Assembly: GCA_964584815.1 (NCBI GenBank)
Contig: CAZPBO010000041.1
Span: 1-22,026, forward strand
Source of the DNA: CAZPBO01 sp964584815
GTDB lineage: Bacteria; Planctomycetota; SKW154
Reading direction: 5' to 3'
Length of the DNA stretch: 22,026 nucleotides
Shown: positions 13,937 through 21,736 of the stretch, piece by piece
How the letters are laid out: each line of letters opens with the position of its first letter
Position numbering within the stretch: the first letter of the stretch is position 1
The notes under the pieces: generated by a model
Told to the model about the DNA's origin: nothing
Seen by the model: only the letters and a program-made list of their open reading frames with translations
Databases searched by the model: none
Program-made: the position numbers and the translations under genes

Positions 13937-15051
13937 TGGCGCGGTTGAAGGTTCATTTTACGCGGAAGTTGGTGAAGGTTTACGACTTAAATAAGCCTCT
14001 TATAACGATGGGGCGGGCTCCCGACAACGACATCCAGATTCTGGCGAAAAGCGTTTCCAGAAGGCACGCCCACATAATATTTGAGCAGGAAAAACCGATT
14101 ATAGAGGACCTCGGTTCCTCAAACGGCACCAAGGTTAACGGTATTCGGATAAACAGGGCGGTTCTGAACGATGGCGACCTTATAGACATAGGTGGGGTGC
14201 GGGTAACATTTTTCCTAAAAGAGGAGCCGATAGTTGCGCCTGAATTCACCCACACCATAAAGAGGCTGCCGCTGCCTGATGGGTTTCGGGAAAAGGTGGT
14301 GGGGGGGAAACAGTTGGGGCTTATCTTCCCCACATCACGGGAGATTATAGAAACCTGTTACGATGTATCACGGGAGTTCATAGAGAAGCGTGATATGGCG
14401 GCGGACGATGCGCTTAATCTGCAGACGGCGCTATATGAGGCGATAGACAACGCCCGACGCCACGGTAACTGTGACGACCCCCGCAAAATGATACGCGTCT
14501 TCTTACGCGACTGGGACGACCGCGTCACTGCTACTGTTATTGATGAAGGGGATGGGTTTGATTTTGTTTCGGTTCTACGCAAGACCGCAAGTCAGGATGC
14601 TTTGGACGCCGCACGGCAGCGTTATATGGAAGGCGGTATGGGCGGACTCGGCATCCGCCTTATGCTCAAATGTGTTGACCGCCTGGAGTACGACAACAAA
14701 GGTAGCAAAATCACCTTAACGAAAATGAAGGCAAAGGTTCCTGCAGAAAAACCCTCTGTTCCAGCCCACGCACCAAAGAAGGGGGGGGAAGAAGAGGAGG
14801 AAAAACTTACTGAAGCGGAAGCCGCATACAAAAAGGAGGTCGTTAAGAAGATTGAGGAGACAAAAAAGTCCAACATAACCGATGTGGTTGAGCGTTACAA
14901 GGACCGCATCTCCCGCATTATGTTGGGCAAGGAAGAGGTTTCCGAAAAGGAGCGCAGCGATATGCTCCACTTCAACATTCCTGATGAGTTCGGGCTTGAG
15001 GAAGATGCATCAGAAGAGGATGGGGGACCGATAGCAAAGGGCGGTGGTTAA
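13936..15051 (+). CDS. FHA domain fused to RsbW-like (anti-sigma/serine kinase type) ATPase
   Basis: 371 residues. Residues 5-95 are an FHA phosphothreonine-binding domain with the classic GRAPDNDI (26-33), SVSRRHAHI (39-47) and LGSSNGTKVNG (59-69) motifs. Residues 130-265 are a GHKL ATPase of the RsbW/HATPase_c_2 type: N-box EAIDNARRHGN (168-178), G1 box DEGDGFD (203-209) and G2 box GGMGGLGIRL (233-242), followed by a closing beta strand. Residues 270-371 are a charged, helical, Glu/Lys-rich tail. RsbW-type kinases bind a sigma factor or phosphorylate an antagonist on serine; the FHA domain suggests input from a Ser/Thr phosphoprotein. AAGGAGG precedes the ATG. An ECF sigma/anti-sigma pair lies just beyond, on the opposite strand. 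Confidence 0.88.
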   Translation: MARLKVHFTRKLVKVYDLNKPLITMGRAPDNDIQILAKSVSRRHAHIIFEQEKPIIEDLGSSNGTKVNGIRINRAVLNDGDLIDIGGVRVTFFLKEEPIVAPEFTHTIKRLPLPDGFREKVVGGKQLGLIFPTSREIIETCYDVSREFIEKRDMAADDALNLQTALYEAIDNARRHGNCDDPRKMIRVFLRDWDDRVTATVIDEGDGFDFVSVLRKTASQDALDAARQRYMEGGMGGLGIRLMLKCVDRLEYDNKGSKITLTKMKAKVPAEKPSVPAHAPKKGGEEEEEKLTEAEAAYKKEVVKKIEETKKSNITDVVERYKDRISRIMLGKEEVSEKERSDMLHFNIPDEFGLEEDASEEDGGPIAKGGG

Positions 15052-16217
15052 CGGTAACAGAACCTAACGATAAAGAGAGTGTTGCCTTTGGGGGCGGCAG
15101 CGACCAGCGCTCTTATAATACGCGCTCCGCGTTTGTCTGCCGTCAACTTCACCTCAATCCAGTTCTTGCCCCGCTTCACCGCCGTCTTCATTATGGATTC
15201 GTCTGCCTCCGCCACCGCGTTTATCTGACGCATCAATCCTTCAACCGCATCCTTACTTATCCACACCTTGAAGAGCACAACTTCTACCCCACCACCGAAG
15301 CGCGCTTGCCGCATCCTCTTTCGCAGCATCTTCTCATCCTGTTCCATCATCTCCTCAAGGCGCGCCCTTCGTGCTAACCTCTCTACATCCTTCAGCAACT
15401 TATCAGCAGCCTTCGTTTCTACTGCCTTTCCAAGACTTCTTTGCGATTTCCCAAGAGCGTTATCCAGTGCTTTTGTTTTGCTTCTTCCTGCGCCCTTGCC
15501 TCCACGGTCTGCCCATTCGGCGTGCTCTTTCCTCGTAAGCGCCTTCTTAGCCTTTGCAGCGGCTGGGCGTGCCGGGGGAGACGCAGGTTCCGGCGCTGCG
15601 GCAACCGCTTCACGCTTCTCCACCCCGCTTCTTTGCTTGGCACCGCCGGGTAGCGCCCTCCTATGCCATCCTTCTCCCGCGCTATCCTGCTTCAGTTTCG
15701 CTAGTTCCTTCTCCTTCTCTGGTGGATGGAGTTTCTTTCCTTCATAGGGTTCTGTGTTTTCAGCCGCCACCCGTCCTGTCTGTAATGCGCTTTTCTTCTC
15801 GGCTTCCTTGTTCGTCTTAGCGTGAGCAGCGGGCGGGGACTTTTTGGCAACGGCTTCAGGTGCAACCGGAGGTGGACCAACAAAAGGTTTCGCCGCTTTT
15901 TCTGTGACCACACCTTCCTTGAGCAGCGGCATTATAAGGATGGCGACCAGAAGCGCCGCCGCCACCGTCGCCAACCCCGCTACCAACCTCCTTAAACCCA
16001 CACCGACCCTGCTCGCCCTCAATGAAGGCAATAAATCAACAGGGACCTTCTCACGCGGCAGACCACGCACAAGACTCACAACGCGCTCAAGACGCCGTTT
16101 CTCCCTCGCACAGTTCGCGCAACTCCTTATATGCGCCTCTACCGCCGCTTTCCTCTCCTCATCCAATTCCCCGTCTATTAGGTCGTTCAACAGCGCCTTC
16201 ACTTCTTCGCATCTCAT
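15048..16217 (-). CDS. zinc-finger anti-sigma factor with long extracytoplasmic region
   Basis: 389 residues. The first 40 form a zf-HC2 anti-sigma domain: Cys3, then His29, Cys33 and Cys36 in HIRSCANC. A transmembrane helix lies at about 78-99. Residues 105-300 are a low-complexity Lys/Ala/Glu-rich region, and about 305-389 form a compact domain (VEVVLFKVWISKDAVEGLM to FIVRFCYR) that I do not recognise. It probably holds the ECF sigma factor encoded 54 bases upstream at the membrane, and the outer domain is the likely sensor. GGAG precedes the ATG. Its stop shares the palindrome TTAA (15048-15051 region) with the stop of the convergent FHA gene. Confidence 0.85.
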   Translation of the reverse strand: MRCEEVKALLNDLIDGELDEERKAAVEAHIRSCANCAREKRRLERVVSLVRGLPREKVPVDLLPSLRASRVGVGLRRLVAGLATVAAALLVAILIMPLLKEGVVTEKAAKPFVGPPPVAPEAVAKKSPPAAHAKTNKEAEKKSALQTGRVAAENTEPYEGKKLHPPEKEKELAKLKQDSAGEGWHRRALPGGAKQRSGVEKREAVAAAPEPASPPARPAAAKAKKALTRKEHAEWADRGGKGAGRSKTKALDNALGKSQRSLGKAVETKAADKLLKDVERLARRARLEEMMEQDEKMLRKRMRQARFGGGVEVVLFKVWISKDAVEGLMRQINAVAEADESIMKTAVKRGKNWIEVKLTADKRGARIIRALVAAAPKGNTLFIVRFCYR

Positions 16218-16271
16218 CTCTGCTGCTCCATCTTCTCCAACCTGTTAGACACCTCCTCCTTATTTTTGGTT

Positions 16272-16802
16272 CTAATCTGCCACAAATTCTTTGCCCAAAA
16301 CCCGCTCCAGTCGTTCTTTCAGCAGTTCGCGACCACGATGGACCCGCGATTTCGCCGTCCCAAGTGGCACATTCAGGATTTTTGCCACCTCCTCGTAGGG
16401 AAGTTGCTCAATATCGCGCAGAAGCACCGCCACCCGAACATCCTCCGGCAACCTCATTATCGCTTCTTGCACTATCTGTGCCCTTTCCCGCTTTTCCACA
16501 TTTTCCGCCGCATCATGGTCAGCCGCCGGTGGGTCTGCCCGCCATCCGTCAGCGCTTGTAAGCACCTCCATATGCCGCCTTCCAGCCCTCCTCTTCAACG
16601 CCGTATACGCGCAGTTCAATGCTATCCTGTATAGCCAGGTGTAGGGCTTTGAATCCTCGCGAAAACTACGCAATGCACGATGCGCTCTTAAGAATGTCTG
16701 TTGCAACGCATCTAACGCATCATCCTCATCACCCAGCATCCGCAGAAGGAGATTGTAGAGTCTGTCAGCAAACCGCCTGTATAAATCCTCAAGCGATATC
16801 AC
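16272..16802 (-). CDS. ECF-type sigma-70 factor
   Basis: 176 residues, normal for an ECF sigma factor. Region 2 is seen at about 5-70 (DALDALQQTFLRAHRALRSF and the WLYRIALNCAYTALKRR segment used in -10 recognition), then a short linker, then region 4 at about 113-170 with a helix-turn-helix (LPYEEVAKILNVPLGTAKSRVHRGRELLKERL). The start is GTG at 16802. It has its own minus-strand promoter (16828-16856) that looks like a housekeeping promoter and not an ECF one, so obvious autoregulation is not seen. The anti-sigma factor follows in the same direction. Confidence 0.92.
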   Translation of the reverse strand: MISLEDLYRRFADRLYNLLLRMLGDEDDALDALQQTFLRAHRALRSFREDSKPYTWLYRIALNCAYTALKRRAGRRHMEVLTSADGWRADPPAADHDAAENVEKRERAQIVQEAIMRLPEDVRVAVLLRDIEQLPYEEVAKILNVPLGTAKSRVHRGRELLKERLERVLGKEFVAD

Positions 16803-16827
16803 CCTTACCTGCCCTCATAGCATATTT

Positions 16828-16856
16828 ATTATACCAGAGACTTCCGCCTTTCACAA
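16828..16856 (-). promoter_or_regulatory. sigma-70-type promoter of the ECF sigma/anti-sigma operon
   Basis: On the minus strand, -35 TTGTGA (16856-16851), 17-base spacer and a perfect -10 TATAAT (16833-16828). The predicted transcription start is about 19 bases before the GTG of the sigma factor. Its -35 is back to back with that of a plus-strand candidate promoter. Confidence 0.75.
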
Positions 16857-16857
16857 C

Positions 16858-16885
16858 TTGCAAACCCTCTATCCTGCCGTAAGAT
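16858..16885 (+). promoter_or_regulatory. candidate promoter of the small plus-strand ORF
   Basis: -35 TTGCAA (16858-16863), 16-base spacer, -10 TAAGAT (16880-16885), each matching consensus at four of six positions. It is one base from the -35 of the divergent sigma-factor promoter. Weaker than the other promoters in the window. Confidence 0.35.
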
Positions 16886-16907
16886 AAATTGAGGGGAGAT
16901 TTGGGAT

Positions 16908-16994
16908 GTGATACGGGTGCTGGTGTTGGTTTCTGTCTGTGGGGCGCTTCTGGCGCAGAAGAGGCGGGGGCAGAGACGCTCCATCAAAGAATAG
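16908..16994 (+). CDS. 28-codon ORF resembling a signal peptide
   Basis: GTG start, 28 codons, TAG stop. Residues 4-17 (VLVLVSVCGALLAQ) have the hydrophobic core and AxAQ-like end of the signal peptides of the WD40 and HEAT-like proteins in this window. The last 11 residues are strongly basic (KRRGQRRSIKE). GAGGGGAG lies about nine bases before the GTG, and a candidate promoter precedes it. It may be a genuine small membrane or secreted peptide, or the 5' remnant of a lost exported protein. No homologue is recognised. Confidence 0.35.
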   Translation: MIRVLVLVSVCGALLAQKRRGQRRSIKE

Positions 16995-17005
16995 CCAACG
17001 GATGC

Positions 17006-17034
17006 TTGTCCAGCGCAGTATAAATTTCTATAAT
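17006..17034 (+). promoter_or_regulatory. sigma-70-type promoter of the HEAT-like/pncB/epimerase operon
   Basis: -35 TTGTCC (17006-17011), 17-base spacer, perfect -10 TATAAT (17029-17034). The predicted transcription start near 17041 gives a leader of about 20 bases containing GGAGG before the GTG at 17061. Confidence 0.65.
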
Positions 17035-17060
17035 CGGTAACCATCTTTGGAGGCAGGAAA

Positions 17061-18368
17061 GTGAGAATTGGCGTGCTGTTTTTGATAGTTGCTGCGGGGG
17101 GGTATGTGTTCGCGCAGGCAACAGAAAGCGACCTGAAGACGAAAGTGGAGTCGCTGCTTAAGTCTCTGGGCAGTGACGACTGGCTGAAGCGTCAGGAAGC
17201 GGAGAAGAAGTTGCTGGGTATGGGGGTTGAGGCGGGAGACATACTGTGGGAGCGCTTAAAAAGCGTTAAGGATGCAGAACTGCGCACAAGAATTGAGCGG
17301 ATACTTAAGGAGATGGGGCATGTGCCGGCAGAGTATCGCAACCAACTTAAGCAGTTGTTCGGAGCGCTGAAAGGTGACGACATCCTCGCTGCCGAATCGG
17401 CGTTTCTGCGCATCGTCAACCTCGCCAGCACCAACGAGAAGGCGAAGCGCTGGATTCAACGGTTCGCCGAGAAATTTTTTGGGCAGAAGACATCCCGAAG
17501 CGTCAAGGTAGAATTGAACCTTTCAAGCAAGACCGTGCGTGTTGGTGTTATGCCGCGGATAACCTTGACAGTTGAGAACAAGGGCAAGGAACCCGCTTGG
17601 GTGCCGCTCAACTTGCGCGTTGAGTTGCGCCTTGAAATAGGAGAGAGGTATATCTCGCAGTACTTTTATCCATCAATTGCTGTGAGAGGACGCGTTCTTG
17701 CGAGGTCGTGGGGCGGTCGCAGTTTCGGCATGACAAGACTCGCTGGCGGTGAGAAGTTGAAGATAGAGGTGATGCCGGGATACTCAGGCGGCAGGAGTTC
17801 CCGCATAGGCGCGGCAAAGGCAAAATTTGAGTTCGGGCAACAGGTTAAATGCACCCTTACAGTTACATCCGACGGCTCAAGAGTGTGGAGAAGAGCCTCT
17901 GCCAGTGCACCCTTCAAACTTCCCACCCCTGTTCCCATAAATGTCTCCACCCCTGTTGTCGCACTTCCTACAGCGCAAAACTACTACGGCTTCACCACCC
18001 TGTTTTTGTGCCCCCCATCCTGCAAAGCAGGGGGCAAATTGAAGGTTCGTTTCAAAGCAACCACCAACTCAAGCAACACTGCTTTCTTGGACAGGTTCAA
18101 TAAGGACCGAATCGTTGTCGTTGCCACCGATGGAGAAAGGACCTTCCTTCTGGGTGAGATGAAACCTCAGCGCAGAGAGAATGAAGTGGTTGCGGAGGCG
18201 GAACTTCCTGCTCCCAAAAAGCCGGGAACATACAGGATATGGGCGCTGGCTTACAATAATATGACCGACACGATTGAGCAGGTGGTTAGGGTTTTGCCTC
18301 AGGAGAGTAAGCCGCAGCAGAAGGAGCAAAAAAAGAAAGAACAACCACCTCCGCAAAAGAGGCGGTAG
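17061..18368 (+). CDS. secreted HEAT-like repeat protein with beta-rich C-terminal region
   Basis: 435 residues from a GTG start with GGAGG seven bases upstream. Residues 1-19 are a signal peptide ending YVFAQ. Residues about 25-90 form a HEAT-like pair (LLKSLGSDDWLKRQEAEKKLLGMG, then LKSVKDAELRTRIERILKEMG), a pattern frequent in secreted planctomycete proteins. Residues about 145-405 are beta-rich, with two segments that look like Ig/CARDB-type sandwich domains (VELNLSSKTVRVGVMPRITLTVENKGKEPAWV; AGGKLKVRFKATTN). The tail is a Gln/Lys/Pro-rich low-complexity stretch. No catalytic motif is seen and its role is unknown. It is followed nine bases later by nicotinate phosphoribosyltransferase, an odd pairing for an exported protein. 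Confidence 0.8.
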   Translation: MRIGVLFLIVAAGGYVFAQATESDLKTKVESLLKSLGSDDWLKRQEAEKKLLGMGVEAGDILWERLKSVKDAELRTRIERILKEMGHVPAEYRNQLKQLFGALKGDDILAAESAFLRIVNLASTNEKAKRWIQRFAEKFFGQKTSRSVKVELNLSSKTVRVGVMPRITLTVENKGKEPAWVPLNLRVELRLEIGERYISQYFYPSIAVRGRVLARSWGGRSFGMTRLAGGEKLKIEVMPGYSGGRSSRIGAAKAKFEFGQQVKCTLTVTSDGSRVWRRASASAPFKLPTPVPINVSTPVVALPTAQNYYGFTTLFLCPPSCKAGGKLKVRFKATTNSSNTAFLDRFNKDRIVVVATDGERTFLLGEMKPQRRENEVVAEAELPAPKKPGTYRIWALAYNNMTDTIEQVVRVLPQESKPQQKEQKKKEQPPPQKRR

Positions 18369-18377
18369 GAGCGGAAA

Positions 18378-19643
18378 ATGCTGCCGCTTGATTTTGACGC
18401 CATCCGCAGGGGTTTCTTCACAGACCAATACTTCAACAATATCCGCAGTATGCTTGAAGCGCTTTCGGCAGAGCGCGCCACTTTCAGCGGGCACTCCCCG
18501 CTGCTCCATATCCCAGAAGACGCCCAGAAACGCCATCTCCCCGGCGACGCTGTTGTTGAGATGCAATTCTTCCATAAAAAGGATTTTGCGATAACCTGTG
18601 GGATAGAACACGCACTTGAGGTGCTGCGCCACTGTTGCGGCTTTTTTGATGGCGAGGACTTCGTCAACACATATCGCCAACTGGAAGTTGAGGCGGTGGA
18701 AGAGGGAACGGTCTCCGTTGCCCGTCGTCCCATCCTCAAAATCCGCGGTCAATACCGCCATTTCGGATACCTTGAAACGGTCCTTCTGGGAATCCTCGCA
18801 CGCGAGACAAAGATTGCCACAAACACATACCTCCTGCAAAAAGCCGCCGGCTCAAAACCCGTTCTCTTCTTCCCCGCACGCTTTGACCTTCCCACTACCC
18901 AGGCGTTTGACGGCTACGCCTATTTTGTCGGCGTCTCAACCTACAACCGCCTCCATAAACAGAACATTTCCCCGCTTGTGGCAACCCCTGCTCAAGCATC
19001 GCTCTGGGGCGGGAAAGCGACTGGCACCACCGCTCACGCGCTTGTTATGTGTTTTTTGCGTGATACTACTGCCGCGATGCTTGAGTTCGCGCGCCTTATG
19101 CCGCCAGATGTCAAACGCGTCGCACTGGTGGACTCCAACAACGATTGCGTCGGCGACTCTGTTAAAGTGGCGCTCGCCTTCTTTGAACGCTTCTGCACAC
19201 TTAAGGAACGCGGCTCTGATGGTGAGGCTGAAAAATTCAGACTTTTTGGTGTCCGTGCCGATACCGCTGAAGATGTCGTTGATGTCTCACTGCAGCCAGA
19301 CGGCAGACCAGGTGTTGTTGTTGAGTTGACAAAAAAGATGCGGGAGGCGTTAGATGCGCTCGCGCACCGTTCCTGGCAGCCCAACCGCAGGAAACTTGCC
19401 CAGCGCTACTTCAGGGAGATAAAAATAGTTGCCTCCGGCGGGTTCAACGCCGAGAAGATAGCCCTGTTTGAGCGCGAAAATGCATATGTTGACTTTTATG
19501 GTGTGGGCAGCGCTTATTTCAGCAGCGGGCAGTGCGACTACACCGCTGATGTGGTGCGTGTTAAGGTGGGTGGCGAGTGGCAGGAATGCGCCAAGGTGGG
19601 GCGTGCGCCGTGGGAGAATCCCGATTTGAGGAAGGTGAAGTGA
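18378..19643 (+). CDS. pncB: nicotinate phosphoribosyltransferase
   Basis: This enzyme makes nicotinate mononucleotide from nicotinate and PRPP in NAD salvage. The protein is 421 residues. Family features are the N-terminal RRGFFTDQYF, GKATGTTAHALV with the probable phosphorylated His220, LVDSNND (250-256) at the usual Asp-rich position, and SGGFNAEKI (353-361) followed by VDFYGVGSAYF (371-381), the phosphate-binding end of the type II PRTase barrel. It starts after AGGAG, nine bases downstream of the HEAT-like gene. Its stop TGA overlaps the GTG start of the epimerase gene (GTGA). No other NAD-pathway gene is in the window. Confidence 0.92.
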   Translation: MLPLDFDAIRRGFFTDQYFNNIRSMLEALSAERATFSGHSPLLHIPEDAQKRHLPGDAVVEMQFFHKKDFAITCGIEHALEVLRHCCGFFDGEDFVNTYRQLEVEAVEEGTVSVARRPILKIRGQYRHFGYLETVLLGILARETKIATNTYLLQKAAGSKPVLFFPARFDLPTTQAFDGYAYFVGVSTYNRLHKQNISPLVATPAQASLWGGKATGTTAHALVMCFLRDTTAAMLEFARLMPPDVKRVALVDSNNDCVGDSVKVALAFFERFCTLKERGSDGEAEKFRLFGVRADTAEDVVDVSLQPDGRPGVVVELTKKMREALDALAHRSWQPNRRKLAQRYFREIKIVASGGFNAEKIALFERENAYVDFYGVGSAYFSSGQCDYTADVVRVKVGGEWQECAKVGRAPWENPDLRKVK

Positions 19644-20593
19644 GGGCGGTGGTGACGGGGGCGACGGGATTTGTGGGGCGCCATTTGACGGAAGCACTCC
19701 TTGAACGCGGATGGCATATTACCGCAGCCGTCAGAAGACCACAACGCCTCGGCGCTCTCGCCAACGCCTTAACCGTCATCCTCTGGGATGCTACAGGACC
19801 TGTTCCTGAAGCGCTGCGTCAAGCCATCCATCAGGCAGACTGCCTCTTCCACATCGCGGGACTGATAAAGACGCTCAATGCGGCGCAGTTTTACCGTATC
19901 AACACCGCCGCAACCGTGAAACTTTACGACGCCTGCCGTGGCTCAAAATGCCGCTTCCTTTTTGTCTCCTCCCAAGCAGCCGCAGGACCCGCATCCCGCC
20001 CCGCTCCTCTTTCAGAATCCGCCCGTCCCCATCCACGCTGCCATTATGGTCTCTCAAAACTCAAAGCAGAATTGTATATCCGTTCCACCGCCCATACCGA
20101 TTTCACCATCGCTCGCCCATCCCTTGTCTTTGGTCCCGGTGACCCAGAAACCACCCAGTTGGTTCGCCTTATTCGTTTTGGTTTTATACCCGCAGTTCCC
20201 GCCCATTTGCGCCTCTTAAGCGTCGTCTATGTTTATGACCTTGTTGACGCACTTATCCTGCTTGCTACCCACCCCGATGCTGTGGGGAAGGTTTTCTTCG
20301 TTGCGCATCCACGACCTGTCTCAATGGTGGGGTTTCTTAAGGAGATGGCGCAGGTTTTGGGCAGATGTGTGCGGCGGATCAATATTCCCTGCTCATTTAT
20401 GGAATTGGCTGCTTGGGGGGGGGATATTTTTGGGCGGCTGACAAAGACCATTCCATCCATTAACTCTCACAAACTACCTCACATTTTTGCGCGCTGGTGG
20501 CTCTGCAGTCCAAGGCGCCTTATGGGGCTGGGCTGGCGTCCGCGTTTCTCCCTCAAAGACGCTCTTGCCGATTGGCTGACCCCATCGGGATAA
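19640..20593 (+). CDS. NAD(P)-dependent epimerase/dehydratase-like (extended SDR) protein
   Basis: About 317 residues from the GTG at 19640, which overlaps the pncB stop and has GAGGAAGG upstream; a longer frame from 19577 would lie inside pncB and adds residues before the Rossmann strand. The N-terminus RAVVTGATGFVGRHL carries the GxxGxxG dinucleotide site. The catalytic set is Ser111 (FVSSQ), Tyr136 and Lys140 (YGLSK). The rest fits extended SDRs: IARPSLVFGPGD and VYVYDLVDALI. The substrate is probably a nucleotide sugar, a hopanoid-type or another isoprenoid-linked compound; the sequence does not decide. Coupling to pncB suggests only shared expression. Confidence 0.88.
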   Translation: MRAVVTGATGFVGRHLTEALLERGWHITAAVRRPQRLGALANALTVILWDATGPVPEALRQAIHQADCLFHIAGLIKTLNAAQFYRINTAATVKLYDACRGSKCRFLFVSSQAAAGPASRPAPLSESARPHPRCHYGLSKLKAELYIRSTAHTDFTIARPSLVFGPGDPETTQLVRLIRFGFIPAVPAHLRLLSVVYVYDLVDALILLATHPDAVGKVFFVAHPRPVSMVGFLKEMAQVLGRCVRRINIPCSFMELAAWGGDIFGRLTKTIPSINSHKLPHIFARWWLCSPRRLMGLGWRPRFSLKDALADWLTPSG

Positions 20594-20600
20594 ATGCGTA

Positions 20601-20628
20601 TTGACATTGCGTTTGGTTTGCGTAGAAT
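20601..20628 (+). promoter_or_regulatory. sigma-70-type promoter of the GAF/HD-GYP operon
   Basis: Perfect -35 TTGACA (20601-20606), 16-base spacer, -10 TAGAAT (20623-20628). The predicted leader to the ATG at 20656 is about 21 bases and contains GAAGGAGGT. It begins eight bases after the epimerase stop. Confidence 0.8.
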
Positions 20629-20655
20629 TCTGTATCTGTTGAAGGAGGTAGCAAG

Positions 20656-21726
20656 ATGATGACGGTAGAGGACCTGATAGAGGAGATAATAATCAATCTG
20701 GACAAATACAACTTAGAGGATTGTCTTGAGGATATAGGCGCAAATATAATGTCTTTTCTTGAGGCACGCAGATGCCTTTTTTTTATCCACAATCAGGGGA
20801 CGAATGACTTAACTCTTGAGAAGGTGGTGGGGGGAGGGGAGCCATCGCGTGTGGTAAGGATAGGGTTGAATGAGGGGTTTGTGGGGGTTGCCGCGGCGAA
20901 CTGCAGTGCTGTGCTGGTTGAGGACATAAACGATGAGCGCTGGGCGGAGATGTTGAGGGTGGAGCGGGAGTTGGGCAATCCATTAGACGATGTGAGGCGC
21001 CTTATGGCGTTGCCGCTTATTGCGTTTGAGAATCTGATAGGTGTTCTGGAGGTTGGGGACCCTGCGGCGGAGCAGTTTGCGGAGGAGAATCTGGAGCGCT
21101 TAAAGCCGCTTGTGAACATAGCGGCGGTGGCGATACCGCGACGGATGGCGGATGAGTCGTTTGCGAAACTTGCCGAAATCGCTGTGCGTTTTTTGGAGGA
21201 GAAGGACCAATACACGCACGGTCACTCCATCCGTGTGATGCGATATGCGTTGCTTTTGGCGGACAAGATAAACCTGCCGCTTAGGGTGAAGAACGAGTTG
21301 CGCATATGTGCGCTGCTTCACGACATCGGCAAGGTTATAATACGCGACTCTATCCTGCGCAAGAAAGGTCGTCTGACCGATTCGGAGTTTGAGACGATAA
21401 AGATGCATTGCCGTATAGGCGCCAACATATGCAGCAAGATAAGCCGCTCCCTTGCCAGAAAGATTTTGTCGCATCACGAAAGGTGGGATGGTAAAGGCTA
21501 TCCTGAGGGGTTGAAGGGGACAGACATACCGCTTATATCACGGATAATAGCGATTGCGGATGCCTTTGATGCGATGACGAGCGAACGCCCATACCGTCCG
21601 AAGATGCCTGTGGAGGCGGCGATTGAGGAGTTGAGAAAGGGCGCGGCAAGTCAGTTTGACCCCTATCTCGTTGAGGCGTTCATTGAGTTATACGAGGATG
21701 GGATTCTGAACATAGTCAAGGTGTAA
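20656..21726 (+). CDS. GAF and HD-GYP domain protein (probable c-di-GMP phosphodiesterase)
   Basis: 356 residues. Residues about 15-160 form a GAF sensor domain (ARRCLFFIHNQGTNDLTLEKV, then GEGFVGVAA-like and LPLIAFENLIGVLEVGD). Residues about 165-350 are a complete HD-GYP domain with HD at 222-223 (LLHDIGKV), HHE at 273-275, GYP at 281-283, and the following DAFDAMTSERPYR. All metal ligands visible in the core motifs are retained, so c-di-GMP hydrolysis is plausible. There is no receiver or membrane segment, so it is probably cytosolic. C-di-GMP often controls type IV pili; a link to the pilus genes here is only inference. The start has an excellent AAGGAGG. Confidence 0.92.
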   Translation: MMTVEDLIEEIIINLDKYNLEDCLEDIGANIMSFLEARRCLFFIHNQGTNDLTLEKVVGGGEPSRVVRIGLNEGFVGVAAANCSAVLVEDINDERWAEMLRVERELGNPLDDVRRLMALPLIAFENLIGVLEVGDPAAEQFAEENLERLKPLVNIAAVAIPRRMADESFAKLAEIAVRFLEEKDQYTHGHSIRVMRYALLLADKINLPLRVKNELRICALLHDIGKVIIRDSILRKKGRLTDSEFETIKMHCRIGANICSKISRSLARKILSHHERWDGKGYPEGLKGTDIPLISRIIAIADAFDAMTSERPYRPKMPVEAAIEELRKGAASQFDPYLVEAFIELYEDGILNIVKV

Positions 21727-21736
21727 GGAGGGGGCG

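Noticed and set aside
18009..18036. Hairpin TGCCC/GGGCA enclosing CCTGC/GCAGG
   Set aside because: It lies inside the coding sequence of the HEAT-like gene, has a bulge and no T-run after it, so it is not a credible terminator.
18069..18839. A 256-codon minus-strand frame
   Set aside because: It is the shadow of the HEAT-like and pncB genes, which have clear domains, starts and coupling.
19577..19639. N-terminal extension of the epimerase-like protein
   Set aside because: It lies wholly inside pncB, and the Rossmann strand begins right after the GTG at 19640.
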